A stretch of 64,000 nucleotides of DNA from Xanthobacter oligotrophicus (GTDB lineage Bacteria; Pseudomonadota; Alphaproteobacteria; Rhizobiales; Xanthobacteraceae), in the NCBI RefSeq assembly GCF_008364685.1, contig NZ_VTTL01000005.1, positions 62,001 to 126,000 on the forward strand, written 5' to 3'. Both the position numbers and the translations under genes were made by a program. Each line of letters starts with the position of its first letter. Positions within the stretch are counted from its first letter, which is position 1. Below are positions 37,779-47,918 of the stretch, one piece after another. A model generated the notes under the pieces. That model searched no databases and was not told the origin of the DNA. It saw nothing but the letters and a program-made list of their open reading frames with translations.

Positions 37779-39630
37779 CGGCGAGCCATTCTTCTTCCGT
37801 TACGGCCAGCTTCTCCACCGCCTCGGCGCGGGCCTTGGCGAAGCGGGCGGCATCCAGCGGCTTCTTGGCGTGGAGATCCGGCGCGGCGAGCTTCACGTCG
37901 ATGCCGGCGATCTCCTTCTCCAGCTTCTCCACGGCCGCTTCCAGCTCGCGGATGCGCTTCTTCAGGGGGCCGGTGGCGACGCGGCGCTTGCCGTCGGCCG
38001 GGGTGCCGTCCTTCTTCAGCTCGGCCTTGTCCTTGCGGCCGGCATCGGTCATGCGGTCGCCGTCGGACTTGGAGAGCACCTCGCGCTTGTACTGGTCGAG
38101 GTCGCCGTCATAGGCCTTCACCGTGCCGCCGGAGACGCGCCAAAGCTGGTCCGCGCAGGCTTCCAGCAGATGCCGGTCGTGGGAGACGAGGATGACGGCG
38201 CCGGGATAGTCGTTGATGGCCTCGATGAGGGCGGCGCGGGCCTCGATGTCCAGATGGTTGGTGGGCTCGTCGAGGATCAAAAGGTGCGGCCCGTGGAAGG
38301 TGGCAAGGCCCAGCAGCAGCCGCGCCTTCTCGCCGCCGGAGAGGGACGACACCTTGGTGTCGGCGGCACCGCCGGAAAAGCCCATCTCCGCCGCCCGCCC
38401 GCGCACCCGCGCCTCGGGCGCGTCGGGCATGAGCTTGCGCACATGCTGGGCCGGGCTGTCGCCGGGGATCAGTTCGTCGATCTGGTGCTGGGCGAGATAG
38501 GCCACTTCCAGCTTATCGGCGCGCACCACGCTGCCGCTCTCTTCCTGGAGGCGGCCGGCGAGGAGCTTGGCGAAGGTGGACTTGCCGTTGCCGTTGGGGC
38601 CAAGCAGGGCGATGCGGTCGTCCTCGTCGATGCGGAGGTCGAGATTGCGCAGGATCGGCTTGCCCGGCACATAGCCCACCGACACATGGTTCATCACCAA
38701 TATGGGCGGCGACAGCAGCCGCTCCGGGTGGCGGATGGAGATGGCGGCGGCCTCCTCGCTCACCTGGGCGGCCAGCGGCTCCATGCGGGCCAGGGCCTTG
38801 AGGCGCGACTGGGCCTGCTTGGCCTTGGTGGCCTTGGCGCGGAAGCGGGCCACGAAGGATTCCATGTGGGCGCGCTGCATCTCCTGCTTCTTGCGCGCCT
38901 TCTGGTCCAGGAGCAGCCGCTCGCGGCGCTGGCGGTCGAAGCCGGTGAAGCCGCCCTTGTAGATGGTCAGCTTCTTTCCGGTGAGGTGGAGGATGTGGTC
39001 CACGCTCTCGTCGAGCAGGTCGCGGTCATGGGAGATGAGGATCACCGTGCGCGGATAATGCGCGAGGTAATCCTGCAGCCACAGGGTGCCTTCGAGGTCG
39101 AGATAGTTGGTGGGCTCGTCGAGCAGCAGCAGGTCCGGCTCGGTGAAGAGCAGGGCCGCGAGGGCCACGCGCATGCGCCAGCCGCCGGAAAATTCCGAGC
39201 AGGGCCGCTGCTGCGCGCTTTCGTCGAAGCCGAGGCCGGCGAGGATGGTGGCCGCCCGCGCCGGCGCCGAATGGGCGTCGATGTCCAGGAGCCGCATCTC
39301 GATCTCGCCCATGCGCATGGGGTCGTGGGTAGTCTCGCGCTCGTGCAGCAACTGGGCGCGCTCGGTGTCGGCGGCGAGCACACGCTCCAGCAGGCTGTCG
39401 GGGCCGGCGGGCGCCTCCTGCGCCACGCGGCCGATGCGGGTGCGGTTGGGCAGGCGCACCGCGCCGCTCTCCAGCTCAAGCTCGCCGACGATGGCCTTGA
39501 ACAGGGTGGTCTTGCCCGAGCCGTTGCGCCCCACCACGCCCACCCGCGCATTCTCCGGAATGGCGACAGAGGCATGGTCGATGAGCAGGCGCCCGGCGAG
39601 GCGCAGGGAAATATCGTCGAGAACGATCAT
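37747..39630 (-). CDS. ABC-F family ATPase (Uup-like)
   Basis: Cytosolic, duplicated ABC protein of 627 residues without membrane domains, expected to act on the ribosome. The first Walker A is GRNGSGKTTLF with signature FSGGWRMRVALA. The second is GPNGNGKSTFAKLL with signature LSGGEKARLLLG. The inter-domain linker QKARKKQEMQRAHMESFVARFRAKATKAKQAQSRLKAL is typical of ABC-F proteins. The C-terminal coiled coil (KKRIRELEAAVEKLEKEIAGIDVKL) points to the Uup type. It is convergent with the LysR gene. Confidence 0.93.
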   Translation of the reverse strand: MIVLDDISLRLAGRLLIDHASVAIPENARVGVVGRNGSGKTTLFKAIVGELELESGAVRLPNRTRIGRVAQEAPAGPDSLLERVLAADTERAQLLHERETTHDPMRMGEIEMRLLDIDAHSAPARAATILAGLGFDESAQQRPCSEFSGGWRMRVALAALLFTEPDLLLLDEPTNYLDLEGTLWLQDYLAHYPRTVILISHDRDLLDESVDHILHLTGKKLTIYKGGFTGFDRQRRERLLLDQKARKKQEMQRAHMESFVARFRAKATKAKQAQSRLKALARMEPLAAQVSEEAAAISIRHPERLLSPPILVMNHVSVGYVPGKPILRNLDLRIDEDDRIALLGPNGNGKSTFAKLLAGRLQEESGSVVRADKLEVAYLAQHQIDELIPGDSPAQHVRKLMPDAPEARVRGRAAEMGFSGGAADTKVSSLSGGEKARLLLGLATFHGPHLLILDEPTNHLDIEARAALIEAINDYPGAVILVSHDRHLLEACADQLWRVSGGTVKAYDGDLDQYKREVLSKSDGDRMTDAGRKDKAELKKDGTPADGKRRVATGPLKKRIRELEAAVEKLEKEIAGIDVKLAAPDLHAKKPLDAARFAKARAEAVEKLAVTEEEWLAVSAELETAGG

Positions 39631-39691
39631 GGTCGCGCCTTTTCGCAGGCGCAGCGAGCGGGGGCAAGCCTCGCTTTCACCGGCCTTGCCG

Positions 39692-40453
39692 TCAGGCCAG
39701 CTCCGCCACCGCGTCGGTCAGGCGCTCCAGGTCCTCGGGGCGGGACAGGCGATGGTCGCCGTCCTTGATGAGGGAGAACACCACGTCGTCCTCGGCAAGG
39801 CAGCTCACGAGGCGCATGGCGTGCGCCCATGGCACGTCCTCATCCTGCGCGCCCTGGAGGATGCGCACCGGGCAGCCCACCGCGAAGGGGGCGCCCAGCA
39901 GCAGGTGGCGGCGTCCGTCCTCGATGAGGGCGCGGGTGATCACATAAGGCCCGTCACCATAGGGCGAGGGCCGCTCGAAACGCCCCGTGGTCTCGATCTG
40001 CGCCCACACCTCGGGGGAAAAGCGCGCCCGCATCAGGTCCTCGGTGAAGTCCGCCGCCGGGGCCACCAGCACCAGCCCCTTCAGGCGCTTGTCCCCCCGC
40101 TTGGCCAAAAGCCGCGCCAGCAGCAGCGCGATCCATCCACCCATGGACGAGCCGATCACCACCTGCTCGCCTTGCGTCTTCTGGTCGAACACCGCCACCG
40201 CCTCTTCCAGCCAGCGGGAGATGGTGCCCTCCTCGAAGGCGCCGCCGGAGGTGCCGTGGCCGGAATAGTCGAAGCGGACGTTGGCGCGGCCGTGGCCTGC
40301 GGCCCAGCGGGCGAGGTGCTCGGCCTTGGTGCCGGTCATGTCCGACTTGAAGCCGCCCAGCCAGAACAGGCCCGGCGCCGCCCCGGCCACGCTGCGCACG
40401 GCGATGTCGCGGCCGCCCACGTCCAGGCGGGAGAAGTCTTCGTCAAGGCTCAT
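39692..40453 (-). CDS. Alpha/beta hydrolase
   Basis: Single-domain serine hydrolase of 253 residues. The nucleophile elbow is GSSMGG (VVIGSSMGGWIALLLA). The oxyanion region is LFWLGGFKSDMTGTKAE, and the catalytic His is probably in IKDGDHRLSRPEDLE. The sequence resembles short-chain, S9-like palmitoyl/carboxylesterase-type enzymes of alphaproteobacteria; the substrate is unknown. It starts six bases after dapE ends, so the two are co-transcribed. Confidence 0.87.
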   Translation of the reverse strand: MSLDEDFSRLDVGGRDIAVRSVAGAAPGLFWLGGFKSDMTGTKAEHLARWAAGHGRANVRFDYSGHGTSGGAFEEGTISRWLEEAVAVFDQKTQGEQVVIGSSMGGWIALLLARLLAKRGDKRLKGLVLVAPAADFTEDLMRARFSPEVWAQIETTGRFERPSPYGDGPYVITRALIEDGRRHLLLGAPFAVGCPVRILQGAQDEDVPWAHAMRLVSCLAEDDVVFSLIKDGDHRLSRPEDLERLTDAVAELA

Positions 40454-40459
40454 GGGGAC

Positions 40460-41677
40460 TCACGCGAAGGTCGAGAAATAGCGGGCGATGATGCGGCTGT
40501 AGATGGCGGTGAGGGCGTGGATGTCCTTAACCGGCGTCGCCTCGTCCACCTTGTGCATGGTGCGACTGACAAGGCCGAATTCCACCACCGGGCAGATGTC
40601 CTTTATGAAGCGGGCATCCGAGGTGCCGCCCGAGGTGGAGGGCTCCGGCCGGCGCCCGGTCACCTCCTCCACCGCGCCGGCGACCAGCTCGGTGAAGGGG
40701 CCGGGGGCGGTGAGGAAGCTCTGGCTCGCTCCGGTCTGGAATTCGAGGTCATAGGTGAGGCCGGCGCCATCGATGCGGCGGATGATCTCGGACTTCAGCG
40801 TCGCCAGCGAGAAGTGGTCGTTGAAGCGCGCGTTGAAGCGGGCGGTGGCCTGCGCCGGGATCAGGTTGAATACCGGGTTACCCACGTCCACCGAGACCAC
40901 CTCCAGGTTGGACGGCGGGAAGAAGTCCGAGCCGTGGTCGAGGGGCGCGGCGGTCAGCTCGCCGATGAGCTTCAGGAGGCGCGGGATGGGATTGTCGGCG
41001 AGGTGCGGATAGGCCACGTGCCCCTGCACGCCCTTCACCGTGAGGATGCCGGAGAGGCTGCCGCGCCGGCCCACCTTGAAGGCATCGCCCAGCGCATCGG
41101 GATTGGTGGGCTCGCCCAGCAGGCAATGGTCGATGGTCTCGCCCTTGGCCTTCAGCCACTCCACCACCTGCACCGTGCCGTCCAGCGCCGGGCCTTCCTC
41201 GTCGCCGGTGATGAGGAAGGAGAGGCTGCCGCGCTCCGGCCGGCCGAAGGCGAGCGCGGCGGCGAGGAAGGCCGCCACCGCCCCCTTCATGTCCACCGCC
41301 CCGCGCCCGTGGAGCACGCCGTCTTCAACCGTGCCGGCGAAGGGACCGTGGACCCATTGGGCGGCGTCGCCCTCTGGCACCACGTCCACATGGCCGGCGA
41401 AGCAGAAATTGGGGCCGGTTTCGCCGATACGGGCGTAAAGATTGGGGATGGGCACGCCGCCGGTTTCGAACGTCAGGCGTTCCACGCGGTATCCCGCAGC
41501 CTCCAGCCTTTTGGCCACCAGCTCCAGCGCATCGTCCGCGTGCGGCGTCACCGAGGGCGCGCGGATCAGCTCGGCGGCCAGCGCCACCGGGTCCGAGGCG
41601 GCAGCCAAGGGGGGGGCCACGGGGGCGGGCGGGGCGGAAGGGGCAGTCTGGGGCTTGACGGGAGCGGCGCCGGTCAT
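40460..41677 (-). CDS. dapE: Succinyl-diaminopimelate desuccinylase
   Basis: M20-family metallo-hydrolase of 405 residues that releases succinate from N-succinyl-LL-diaminopimelate in lysine and peptidoglycan synthesis. The zinc and catalytic motifs [30 protein letters not shown] and [15 protein letters not shown] are complete. The end reads [28 protein letters not shown]. There is a Pro/Ala-rich extension of about 28 residues before the domain. I chose ATG 41677; GTG 41680 is adjacent. The frame is open far upstream, but antisense to the MscS gene, so I reject that part. Confidence 0.95.
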   Translation of the reverse strand: MTGAAPVKPQTAPSAPPAPVAPPLAAASDPVALAAELIRAPSVTPHADDALELVAKRLEAAGYRVERLTFETGGVPIPNLYARIGETGPNFCFAGHVDVVPEGDAAQWVHGPFAGTVEDGVLHGRGAVDMKGAVAAFLAAALAFGRPERGSLSFLITGDEEGPALDGTVQVVEWLKAKGETIDHCLLGEPTNPDALGDAFKVGRRGSLSGILTVKGVQGHVAYPHLADNPIPRLLKLIGELTAAPLDHGSDFFPPSNLEVVSVDVGNPVFNLIPAQATARFNARFNDHFSLATLKSEIIRRIDGAGLTYDLEFQTGASQSFLTAPGPFTELVAGAVEEVTGRRPEPSTSGGTSDARFIKDICPVVEFGLVSRTMHKVDEATPVKDIHALTAIYSRIIARYFSTFA

Positions 41678-41849
41678 CACGAGAGTCTCTCTGCCTCCGG
41701 TTGCGGCCGGAGGATGCGAAAAGGCGAAAATCGGGACGATCTTTATACCGGTTTTCGTGATTTCGAAGCCCCGCCGCGTCGCCTTTCTCTCCCATCTGCC
41801 ACGAACATGCCGCCTTCGGGCGACAGGAACGCCGCCGCGGAGGTCCGAT

Positions 41850-44438
41850 ATGCATGTAACGAAGCCCGCGGCCGTTCTGGTCGCGCTCTTCCTGTCGACG
41901 GTTCCCCTGGCCCAGGCCGGGGCGCAGACGACGCAGGGGCAGGCCGCCCCGCACCAGAGCGTGCCCGCTGCGGGCGCGCCGGCTGCGCCTGCCGCTGGAA
42001 CGCCTGCCGCTGGAACTCCTGCCGCTGCTCCGCCTGCCGCTGCTCCGCCTGCCGCCGCCGCGCCCGAAGCGGCCAAGCCGGTGGTGCTGCCGCCCGACCC
42101 CATGATCGTCGCCGCCCGCGAGAAGCTGGAGGCGGCGCGCGCCACCCTCGACGCCCTCGACGCCAGCCTGGCGCTGGAGGGGTTGCGCCCCAACGACCTC
42201 GACGAGGTGCGCCAGCGGCTCGATCCCGCCCGCCGCGACCTTGCGGCGGTGAGCGAGCAGATCGCGCCCCGCGTCACCGACGCCGAGAGCCGGCTCAGCG
42301 GCCTCGGTGCCAAGCCCGCCGACGGCGCCGCCGAGGACCCCGCGGTGGCCGCCGACCGCGAGCGCCTGCAGAAGATCAGCTCCGACCTCGGCGGGGTGCT
42401 GAAGCAGAACCGCGCCCTGCTGTTGCGCGCCGACCAGATCTCCGACCGCATCAGTGCCCGCCGCCGGGCTCTGTTCACCGGCCAGCTATTCGAGCGCTCG
42501 GACTCCATCCTCGATCCCGATCTCTGGGGCAACGCCCTGTCCTCGGTGTCGTCCGAGTGGCGGGCCGTCCAGTATTTCGTGAACGACTGGTCTTCGTTCG
42601 CGCAGCGCCGCCAAGGCACCCTCGCCATGCTCGGCATCGTGCTCGGCGGCTTCGGCATTGGCGCGGCGGTGGTGCTGGGCGGGCGCCTGCTGCGCCGCCG
42701 GCTGCGCACGCCGCCGCCGGGGCCGGGCGAGAACTTCACCCGCCTGCGCTCTGCCCGCGAGGCGCTGAAGGTGCTCGTCCTCAACGCCTGCGTGGCGCCC
42801 GCCGCCACCATAGCCGCCCTCGCCTTCCTGGGCGGGTTCGACGTGGTGCCGCCGCGCGCCGCGGACCTGCTGCACGGGCTGGTGGTGGCGGTCTTCATCA
42901 AGGCCATCGGCAATGCGGTGGCGCGCGCGCTGCTCGCCCCCGACGAGCCGTGGCGCCGCCTGCCGCCGCTCTCGGACGCGGCAGCGGTGCTCGCTTTCCG
43001 CTACTTCTCGTTCGCGGTGTGGACGCTGGCCATCGCCGCCTTCCTCAACGCCCTGCACAAGGTGCTGTTCGCCCCCGTGGGCCTGACGGTGCTGACCAGC
43101 GCGCTCCTCGCCTTGTTCATCGCCGGCTTCATCGCCCGCTTCCTCGTGGGGGTGGCGCGCTCGGAGGATGGCGGCATCGAGACCGAGGGCGAGGTGTCTC
43201 CGGCTGCGGAGCCGGCGGCGAGCGCCTCCGGCAGCCGCCCGCAATGGCTGCGCCTCGTCATCTGGATGGCGGTGATCCTGCTCATCGGTGCCCTGGTGGG
43301 GGGCTATGTGAGCTTCGCCGCCTTCGTCGCCGCCCGCATGGTGGTGGCCGCCGCGGTGCTGGGCGGGCTCTACCTGCTCTATGCCCTCATCGATTCCTTC
43401 TTCGGGGAGGGGCTTTCGGCCGAGACGCCGCGCGCCCGTCACATGTCCAAGGCCCTCGGCCTCCAGCCCACCAGCCTCGAGCTGATCGGGGTGGTGCTCT
43501 CCGGCCTGCTGAAGCTGCTCTTGTTCGTGGTGGCCGCCTTCCTTATCGCCGGAAGCTGGGGCACCTCCACCGCCGACGTGATGGACACGGTGGAGCGCGC
43601 CTCCTTCGGCGTGCGCATCGGCTCCGCCACCATCACCCTGTGGAGCGTGTTCTACGCGGTGCTGCTGCTGCTGGTGAGCCTGGTGGCCGCCCGCGCCTTC
43701 CAGCGCTGGGTCTCCACCGCCTTGCTGCCGCGCTCGGGGCTGGAGCCGTCGCTGCAATCCTCCATCGCCACCATCGTCAGTTATGTGGGCACCATCATCG
43801 CGATCATGATCGCCATGAGCGAGGTGGGGCTGAACCTCGAGAACATCGCGCTGGTCGCCGGCGCGCTCTCGGTGGGTATCGGTTTCGGCCTCCAGGCCAT
43901 AGTGTCGAACTTCGTGTCGGGCCTGATCCTGCTCGCAGAGCGGCCGATCCGGGTGGGTGACACCATCAATGTGAAGGGCGAGGAGGGCTATGTGCGGCGC
44001 ATCTCGGTACGCTCCACCGAGATCGAGACCTTCGAGCGGGCCACGGTGATCGTGCCCAATTCCGATCTCATCACCGGCATGGTGAAGAACTGGACGCACT
44101 CCAACACCACCGGCCGCATCATCGTGGCGGTGAACGTGTCCTACGACGCCGACGCGGAGGAGGTGCGCGACATCCTCGTCGCCTGCGCCTGCGACCATCC
44201 GCAGGTGCTGCAGACGCCGCCGCCGCGGGTGTTCCTTACCAAGTTCGCCGACGCCGGCATGGGCTTCGAGCTGCGCTGCGTGGTGGCCAACGTGGATTAT
44301 GGCCTGACCGTGAAGAGCGACCTGCACTTCCAGGTGCTCGCGCGCTTCCGCAAGGCCGGCATCAGCATGACCGCCCAACCCTGGGCCGTGCAAGCCCATG
44401 CCCCGGCCGCCGTGGCGCCGCCCCCTGCCCCGCTCTAG
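41850..44438 (+). CDS. Mechanosensitive channel, DUF3772-MscS
   Basis: Large inner-membrane channel of 862 residues that would release solutes on hypo-osmotic shock. A signal peptide ([16 protein letters not shown]) is followed by a low-complexity Ala/Pro repeat (about 41970-42070, units of GTPAA and PPAAA). A periplasmic coiled-coil DUF3772 domain comes next ([17 protein letters not shown]...), then about ten helices and the MscS core. The pore helix region is [25 protein letters not shown] (about residue 676), followed by [10 protein letters not shown] and [26 protein letters not shown] lies just upstream of the ATG. It is divergent from dapE. Confidence 0.94.
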   Translation: MHVTKPAAVLVALFLSTVPLAQAGAQTTQGQAAPHQSVPAAGAPAAPAAGTPAAGTPAAAPPAAAPPAAAAPEAAKPVVLPPDPMIVAAREKLEAARATLDALDASLALEGLRPNDLDEVRQRLDPARRDLAAVSEQIAPRVTDAESRLSGLGAKPADGAAEDPAVAADRERLQKISSDLGGVLKQNRALLLRADQISDRISARRRALFTGQLFERSDSILDPDLWGNALSSVSSEWRAVQYFVNDWSSFAQRRQGTLAMLGIVLGGFGIGAAVVLGGRLLRRRLRTPPPGPGENFTRLRSAREALKVLVLNACVAPAATIAALAFLGGFDVVPPRAADLLHGLVVAVFIKAIGNAVARALLAPDEPWRRLPPLSDAAAVLAFRYFSFAVWTLAIAAFLNALHKVLFAPVGLTVLTSALLALFIAGFIARFLVGVARSEDGGIETEGEVSPAAEPAASASGSRPQWLRLVIWMAVILLIGALVGGYVSFAAFVAARMVVAAAVLGGLYLLYALIDSFFGEGLSAETPRARHMSKALGLQPTSLELIGVVLSGLLKLLLFVVAAFLIAGSWGTSTADVMDTVERASFGVRIGSATITLWSVFYAVLLLLVSLVAARAFQRWVSTALLPRSGLEPSLQSSIATIVSYVGTIIAIMIAMSEVGLNLENIALVAGALSVGIGFGLQAIVSNFVSGLILLAERPIRVGDTINVKGEEGYVRRISVRSTEIETFERATVIVPNSDLITGMVKNWTHSNTTGRIIVAVNVSYDADAEEVRDILVACACDHPQVLQTPPPRVFLTKFADAGMGFELRCVVANVDYGLTVKSDLHFQVLARFRKAGISMTAQPWAVQAHAPAAVAPPPAPL

Positions 44439-44542
44439 CTTCCAGCGATGCGCGCGCCGATCCGGTCGGCGTGCGTTCCCGCGGCAAGGCGCGTCCCCAC
44501 GCTAACGCTTCCTCAACCCTGAGGGCGCACAAGGCGGGACGC

Positions 44543-44597
44543 GCCAAGGGGGCGGAAGCCCCCCGAACATGTGCCAAGGGGCGAGGAGCCCCCGAAC
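44543..44597 (+). repeat. Two tandem hairpin repeats upstream of the CAP lipoprotein gene
   Basis: Two units spaced 30 bases apart start at 44543 and 44573, each of the form GCCAAGGGG...GCCCCC-GAAC. Each unit folds into a GC hairpin (GGGGGC/GCCCCC and GGGGC/GCCCC). They end 17 bases before the ATG at 44614, so they lie in the leader of the gene, next to its ribosome-binding site. Confidence 0.6.
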
Positions 44598-44613
44598 CAG
44601 CTGGAAGAGAGAA

Positions 44614-45156
44614 ATGCGCGACCCGATCCTCCGCCGTCCCCTTCTCGCCGGTGCCGGGCTCGCGCTGCTGCTGACACTGGGCGCCTGCGGCACCACCGAA
44701 ACCCAGCTCGACAGCCAGCCGGCCTTCTACATCAACCTCGCCAAGACCGGAAAACCGGTGGACGCGGCCGCCGCCGCCTCCATCATCTCCGACTATCGGG
44801 TCGGGCGCGGGCTGAGCCCGGTGACCCTCGACGACCAGCTCAACAAGATCGCCCAGGACCAGGCCAACGCCATGGCGCGGGCCGACAACCTCTCCCACGA
44901 GGTGGGCGGGCGCAACTTCATGACCCGCATGAAGGCCTCGGGCTACAACGCCTCCAAGGCGGTGGAGAACGTGGGCGCGGGCTATCACACCCTGGCGGAA
45001 GCCTTCTCCGGCTGGCGCGATTCCCCCTCCCACAACAAGAACATGCTGGAGCCGGGCGTGACCCGCATGGGCATCGCCACGGCCAATGCGCCCAATTCCA
45101 AGTACAAGGTCTATTGGGCGCTGGTGCTGGCCGAGCCGGACAAGAACGGGCGGTGA
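44614..45156 (+). CDS. CAP (SCP/PR1) domain lipoprotein
   Basis: Probable lipoprotein of 180 residues. The N-terminus LLAGAGLALLLTLGAC carries a lipobox with the modified Cys near residue 25. The CAP domain follows with SIISDYRVGRGLSPVTLDDQLNKIAQDQANAMA, LSHEVGG (the His of the CAP cavity), SKAVENVGAG and SPSHNKNMLEPGVTRMGIATA. CAP domains bind lipids or act as proteases in some proteins; the role in alphaproteobacteria is unknown. GGAAGAGAG precedes the start, directly after the tandem hairpins. Confidence 0.9.
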   Translation: MRDPILRRPLLAGAGLALLLTLGACGTTETQLDSQPAFYINLAKTGKPVDAAAAASIISDYRVGRGLSPVTLDDQLNKIAQDQANAMARADNLSHEVGGRNFMTRMKASGYNASKAVENVGAGYHTLAEAFSGWRDSPSHNKNMLEPGVTRMGIATANAPNSKYKVYWALVLAEPDKNGR

Positions 45157-45274
45157 CCTGACGTCCTCGGCCTGGGCCGGCGCATCCGGGGCCGGCAAAA
45201 GACCCTTGCACCTCGCGGTCGCGAAGCTGTAGCGTGCGCCGCAACATTGCGGGGGCAGAAGGGTCGGCCGGGTT

Positions 45275-46873
45275 ATGCTGGCGCACACGAGTGAATATGA
45301 GCGCCGGCGCCGGGCGTTCTGCTGGGATATCCCGCGCCGCTACAACATGGCGGTCCATGCCTGCGACGGCATCGCCGCCCGCGCGCCCGGCCGTCCGGCC
45401 CTGTTCCTGCCCCATGGCGCCGGCTTCCGCCCCGTCTCCTACGGCGCGCTGGCTGCGGCCTCCAACCGGCTGGCCCATGCGCTTCTGGCCCACGGCATCG
45501 GCCGCGGAGACCGGGTGGCGATCCTGTTGCCCCAGTCGCTGGACGTGCTGGTCACCCATCTCGCCGTCTACAAGATGGGCGCCATCGCGGTGCCACTGGC
45601 CGGCGCCTTCGGGGTGGACGCCATCGCCTATCGCCTCGCCGATTCCGGCGCGAAGGCCCTCGTCACCGACGATGCCGGCCTTGCCAAGATCGTGGAGCGG
45701 CCCGAGGCGCTGGGGCTGGTCATCAATGTGGACGGGGCGCGGGCGGGGGTGCTCGACTTCACTGCCCTGCTGGACGCCGCCTCCGACCGGCCGCTTGCCA
45801 TCACCTCCGGCCCGGACGATCCGGCGCTGATGATCTACACCTCGGGCACCACCGGCCAGCCCAAGGGCGCGCTCCACGGCCACCGGGTGCTTCTGCCCCA
45901 TGTGAGCGGCGTCACCTTCACCCATGACGGCATCGGCCAGGCGGGCGACCGCATGTGGACCCCCTCCGACTGGGCCTGGGCCGGCGGGCTGCTCAACACC
46001 ATCCTCCCCGCGCTGGCGCTGGGCGTGCCGGTGGTGGCGCAGCCGCGCGGCAAGTTCGATCCCGAGGCCGCTTTCGATCTGATCAAGCGGGCGCAGGTGC
46101 GTAACGTCTTCATCCCGCCCACCGCGCTCAAGATGATGCGCGCCGTGCCGGACCCCAAGGCCCGCTTCAACTTCGACCTGCGCACCGTGGGCTCGGCGGG
46201 CGAGGCGCTGGGGGCGGAGACCTTCGAATGGGGCAGGCAGGCCCTCGGCGTGCCGGTGAACGAATTCTACGGCCAGACCGAATGCAATTACGTCATCGGC
46301 TCGTCGGCCGCTTTGGGCGTGGCCAAGGCCGGGGCCACCGGCAAGGCGGTGCCGGGCCACGAGGTGGCGGTGCTGGGCGAGGATGGCGCCGTGCTGCCCC
46401 CCGGCCAGATGGGGCAGATCGCCGTGCGCGCGCCCGATCCGGTCATGTTCCTTCAATACTGGAACCGGCCCGATGCCACGCAGGAGAAGGTGCGCGACGG
46501 CTGGCTCATCACCGGGGACCTCGCGACCCAGGACGAGGAGGGCTATTTCCACTTCCTCGGCCGCGACGACGACGTGATCACTTCCGCCGGCTACCGCATC
46601 GGCCCGGCGGAGATCGAGGATGTGCTGCTGCGCCATCCGGCGGTGTCCATCGCCGCCGCCGTGGGCAAGAAGGACCCGCTGCGCACGGAGATCGTCAAGG
46701 CGGTGATCGTGCTGATGCCGGGGATCGAGCCCTCGGCGGCGCTGGAAGACGACATCCGCGCCTTCGTGCGCACCCGCCTTGCCACCTATGAATATCCCCG
46801 CGCGTTCGAATTCGTGGACGAACTGCCCCTGACCACCACCGGCAAGGTCATCCGCAGGCTGCTCAGGGACTGA
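45275..46873 (+). CDS. AMP-dependent acyl-CoA synthetase (ACSM/benzoate-CoA ligase-like)
   Basis: Adenylate-forming ligase of 532 residues that activates a carboxylic acid as acyl-AMP and then acyl-CoA. The P-loop-like motif is MIYTSGTTGQPKGALHGH. The A5 motif is EFYGQTECNYVIGS, the A7-A8 region is GWLITGDLATQDEEGYFHFLGRDDDVITSAGYRIGPAEIEDVL, and the catalytic Lys is in TTTGKVIRRLLRD. The sequence is of the medium-chain/aromatic acyl-CoA ligase branch. It stands alone, with no beta-oxidation neighbours, so the substrate cannot be inferred. Confidence 0.92.
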   Translation: MLAHTSEYERRRRAFCWDIPRRYNMAVHACDGIAARAPGRPALFLPHGAGFRPVSYGALAAASNRLAHALLAHGIGRGDRVAILLPQSLDVLVTHLAVYKMGAIAVPLAGAFGVDAIAYRLADSGAKALVTDDAGLAKIVERPEALGLVINVDGARAGVLDFTALLDAASDRPLAITSGPDDPALMIYTSGTTGQPKGALHGHRVLLPHVSGVTFTHDGIGQAGDRMWTPSDWAWAGGLLNTILPALALGVPVVAQPRGKFDPEAAFDLIKRAQVRNVFIPPTALKMMRAVPDPKARFNFDLRTVGSAGEALGAETFEWGRQALGVPVNEFYGQTECNYVIGSSAALGVAKAGATGKAVPGHEVAVLGEDGAVLPPGQMGQIAVRAPDPVMFLQYWNRPDATQEKVRDGWLITGDLATQDEEGYFHFLGRDDDVITSAGYRIGPAEIEDVLLRHPAVSIAAAVGKKDPLRTEIVKAVIVLMPGIEPSAALEDDIRAFVRTRLATYEYPRAFEFVDELPLTTTGKVIRRLLRD

Positions 46874-46907
46874 CGGCGGGGCCGGGGAGGCTCGAACGGC
46901 CTCAACC

Positions 46908-46931
46908 CCCTCTCCCGCAAGCGGGCGAGGG
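46908..46931 (+). repeat. CCCTCTCCC hairpin repeat (copy B)
   Basis: CCCTCTCCCGC (46908-46918) and GCGGGCGAGGG (46921-46931) pair over 11 positions, one imperfect, around an AA loop. It is the same element as at 21722-21744. It follows the acyl-CoA ligase by 35 bases and could act as its transcription end, although no T run is present. Confidence 0.6.
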
Positions 46932-47099
46932 TTCCAGAGCGCGCCCGGTCCGGCAGCTGGCTTTCAAGTCTGCGCCCCGCCTGCGCCCGGCGCAGGCCTG
47001 CCTCTCGGTCCTGCCCACCATTTCGGCTTGCCCGCAGGGCGCGTGCGCCTACACTGAAGTCTTTACAGCTTCATCCCTTTTCATTCGACGGATACTGTC

Positions 47100-47342
47100 A
47101 TGCATAACAAGAGGCTCGAAGCCTTGCGCGCCAATCCCGGCGGGGAGTGGCGGCCCGCCGACATCGAGATCACCGCATCCCAGTATGCGATGAAATTTCG
47201 CAAGGTGACGGGAACCCACGTGGTCTTCACCCACCCCTCGGTGCCCGATTGCGTCGCCGTGCCCATGAAGCAGAAGATCCGCCCCGTCCATGTGAAGGCG
47301 TTCGTCGCCATGGTGGACCGCATGGACGAGATGGACCAATGA
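47100..47342 (+). CDS. hicA: HicA-like mRNA interferase toxin
   Basis: An 80-residue protein with the HicA double-stranded RNA-binding-like fold. The key segment is FRKVTGTHVVFTHPSVPDCVAVPMKQKIRPVHVKAFVAMV, which contains the catalytic His (GTHVVF) and the basic strand-helix that follows. HicA cleaves mRNA. It is directly coupled to the antitoxin gene by an ATGA overlap, in the usual hicA-hicB order. The AT-rich stretch just upstream (gtctttacagcttcatcccttttcattcg) may contain its promoter. Confidence 0.85.
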   Translation: MHNKRLEALRANPGGEWRPADIEITASQYAMKFRKVTGTHVVFTHPSVPDCVAVPMKQKIRPVHVKAFVAMVDRMDEMDQ

Positions 47343-47572
47343 GCGCCCCCGTCCCCCCCGATCTTGAGGCCTATCCGGTCACCCTCGCGCCCCTGCCGCC
47401 CGAGGAGGGCGGCGGCTTCGTGGCGAGCTTTCCGGATGTGCCGGGCTGCCACGGTGTCGGCGAGACCGAGGAGGAGGCGCTCGCCGACGGCCGGCTGGCC
47501 CTGTTCGCCTGCATCGATGCCCTGAAGGCCGCCGACCGCGAGCCGCCCGCACCCGGCTCGGCAAAGGCCTGA
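47339..47572 (+). CDS. hicB: HicB-like antitoxin
   Basis: A 77-residue partner of HicA. It shows the partial RNase H-like fold typical of HicB: YPVTLAPLPPEEGGGFVASFPDVPGCHGVGETEEEALADGRLALFACIDAL. This short form lacks a C-terminal DNA-binding domain, so autoregulation would need the toxin or be absent. It starts within the hicA stop codon and ends 13 bases before the convergent hypothetical gene. Confidence 0.85.
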   Translation: MSAPVPPDLEAYPVTLAPLPPEEGGGFVASFPDVPGCHGVGETEEEALADGRLALFACIDALKAADREPPAPGSAKA

Positions 47573-47585
47573 GGCGGTGGCCGCC

Positions 47586-47918
47586 TCAGCGCCCGCCGCG
47601 CGCCTTCTCTTCGAGGTAGGAGGAGACGGTGTCGAGCAGGCGGATGGCGCCGGGCAACTGGGCGTGGGCTTCGCTCTGCGCCTCGCTTTCCGGCTCCAGG
47701 GTGCGCCACCACACGATGAAGCGGCGGATCAGCGCGCGGCCGGGAATGGCCTCGAACCGCATGCCGGGAAAGCCTTCGGTGCCGAACGCCGCCTCCACCT
47801 GCCGGAGACAGCCCTCGATATAGGCGCGGTCGTCGGCGTCGAGGGTGTACGGCCCCTCGGGGGCGCGCCGTTCCATGCGCACTTCGCTGAGTTCGGGAAT
47901 GTAGTCGGTCTTGACCAA
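47586..47918 (-). CDS. Hypothetical protein, 110 aa
   Basis: I do not recognise this family. The product is a compact, mostly helical, soluble protein (TDYIPELSEVRMERRAPEGPYTLDADDRAYIEGCLRQVEAAF...). It has the distinctive stretch GRALIRRFIVWWRTLEPESE and a helical end (IRLLDTVSSYLEEKARGGR). Only a TTG at 47918 fits well as a start, with GAGGG seven bases upstream. The frame is open much further upstream but would run antisense to two better genes. No function is proposed. Confidence 0.6.
   Translation of the reverse strand: MVKTDYIPELSEVRMERRAPEGPYTLDADDRAYIEGCLRQVEAAFGTEGFPGMRFEAIPGRALIRRFIVWWRTLEPESEAQSEAHAQLPGAIRLLDTVSSYLEEKARGGR

Noticed and set aside
41970-42070. Short GC-rich tandem repeats as a CRISPR or VNTR locus
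   Set aside because: They encode an in-frame Ala/Pro linker of the MscS protein and have no spacer pattern.
40460-42913. Very long antisense extension of dapE (817 codons)
   Set aside because: Only the part up to 41677 resembles DapE. The rest runs opposite the well-supported MscS gene and is low complexity.
39107-43960. 1617-codon open frame on the + strand
   Set aside because: It is antisense to the ABC-F, hydrolase and dapE genes and then shadows the MscS gene. Such long open frames are expected at this GC content.
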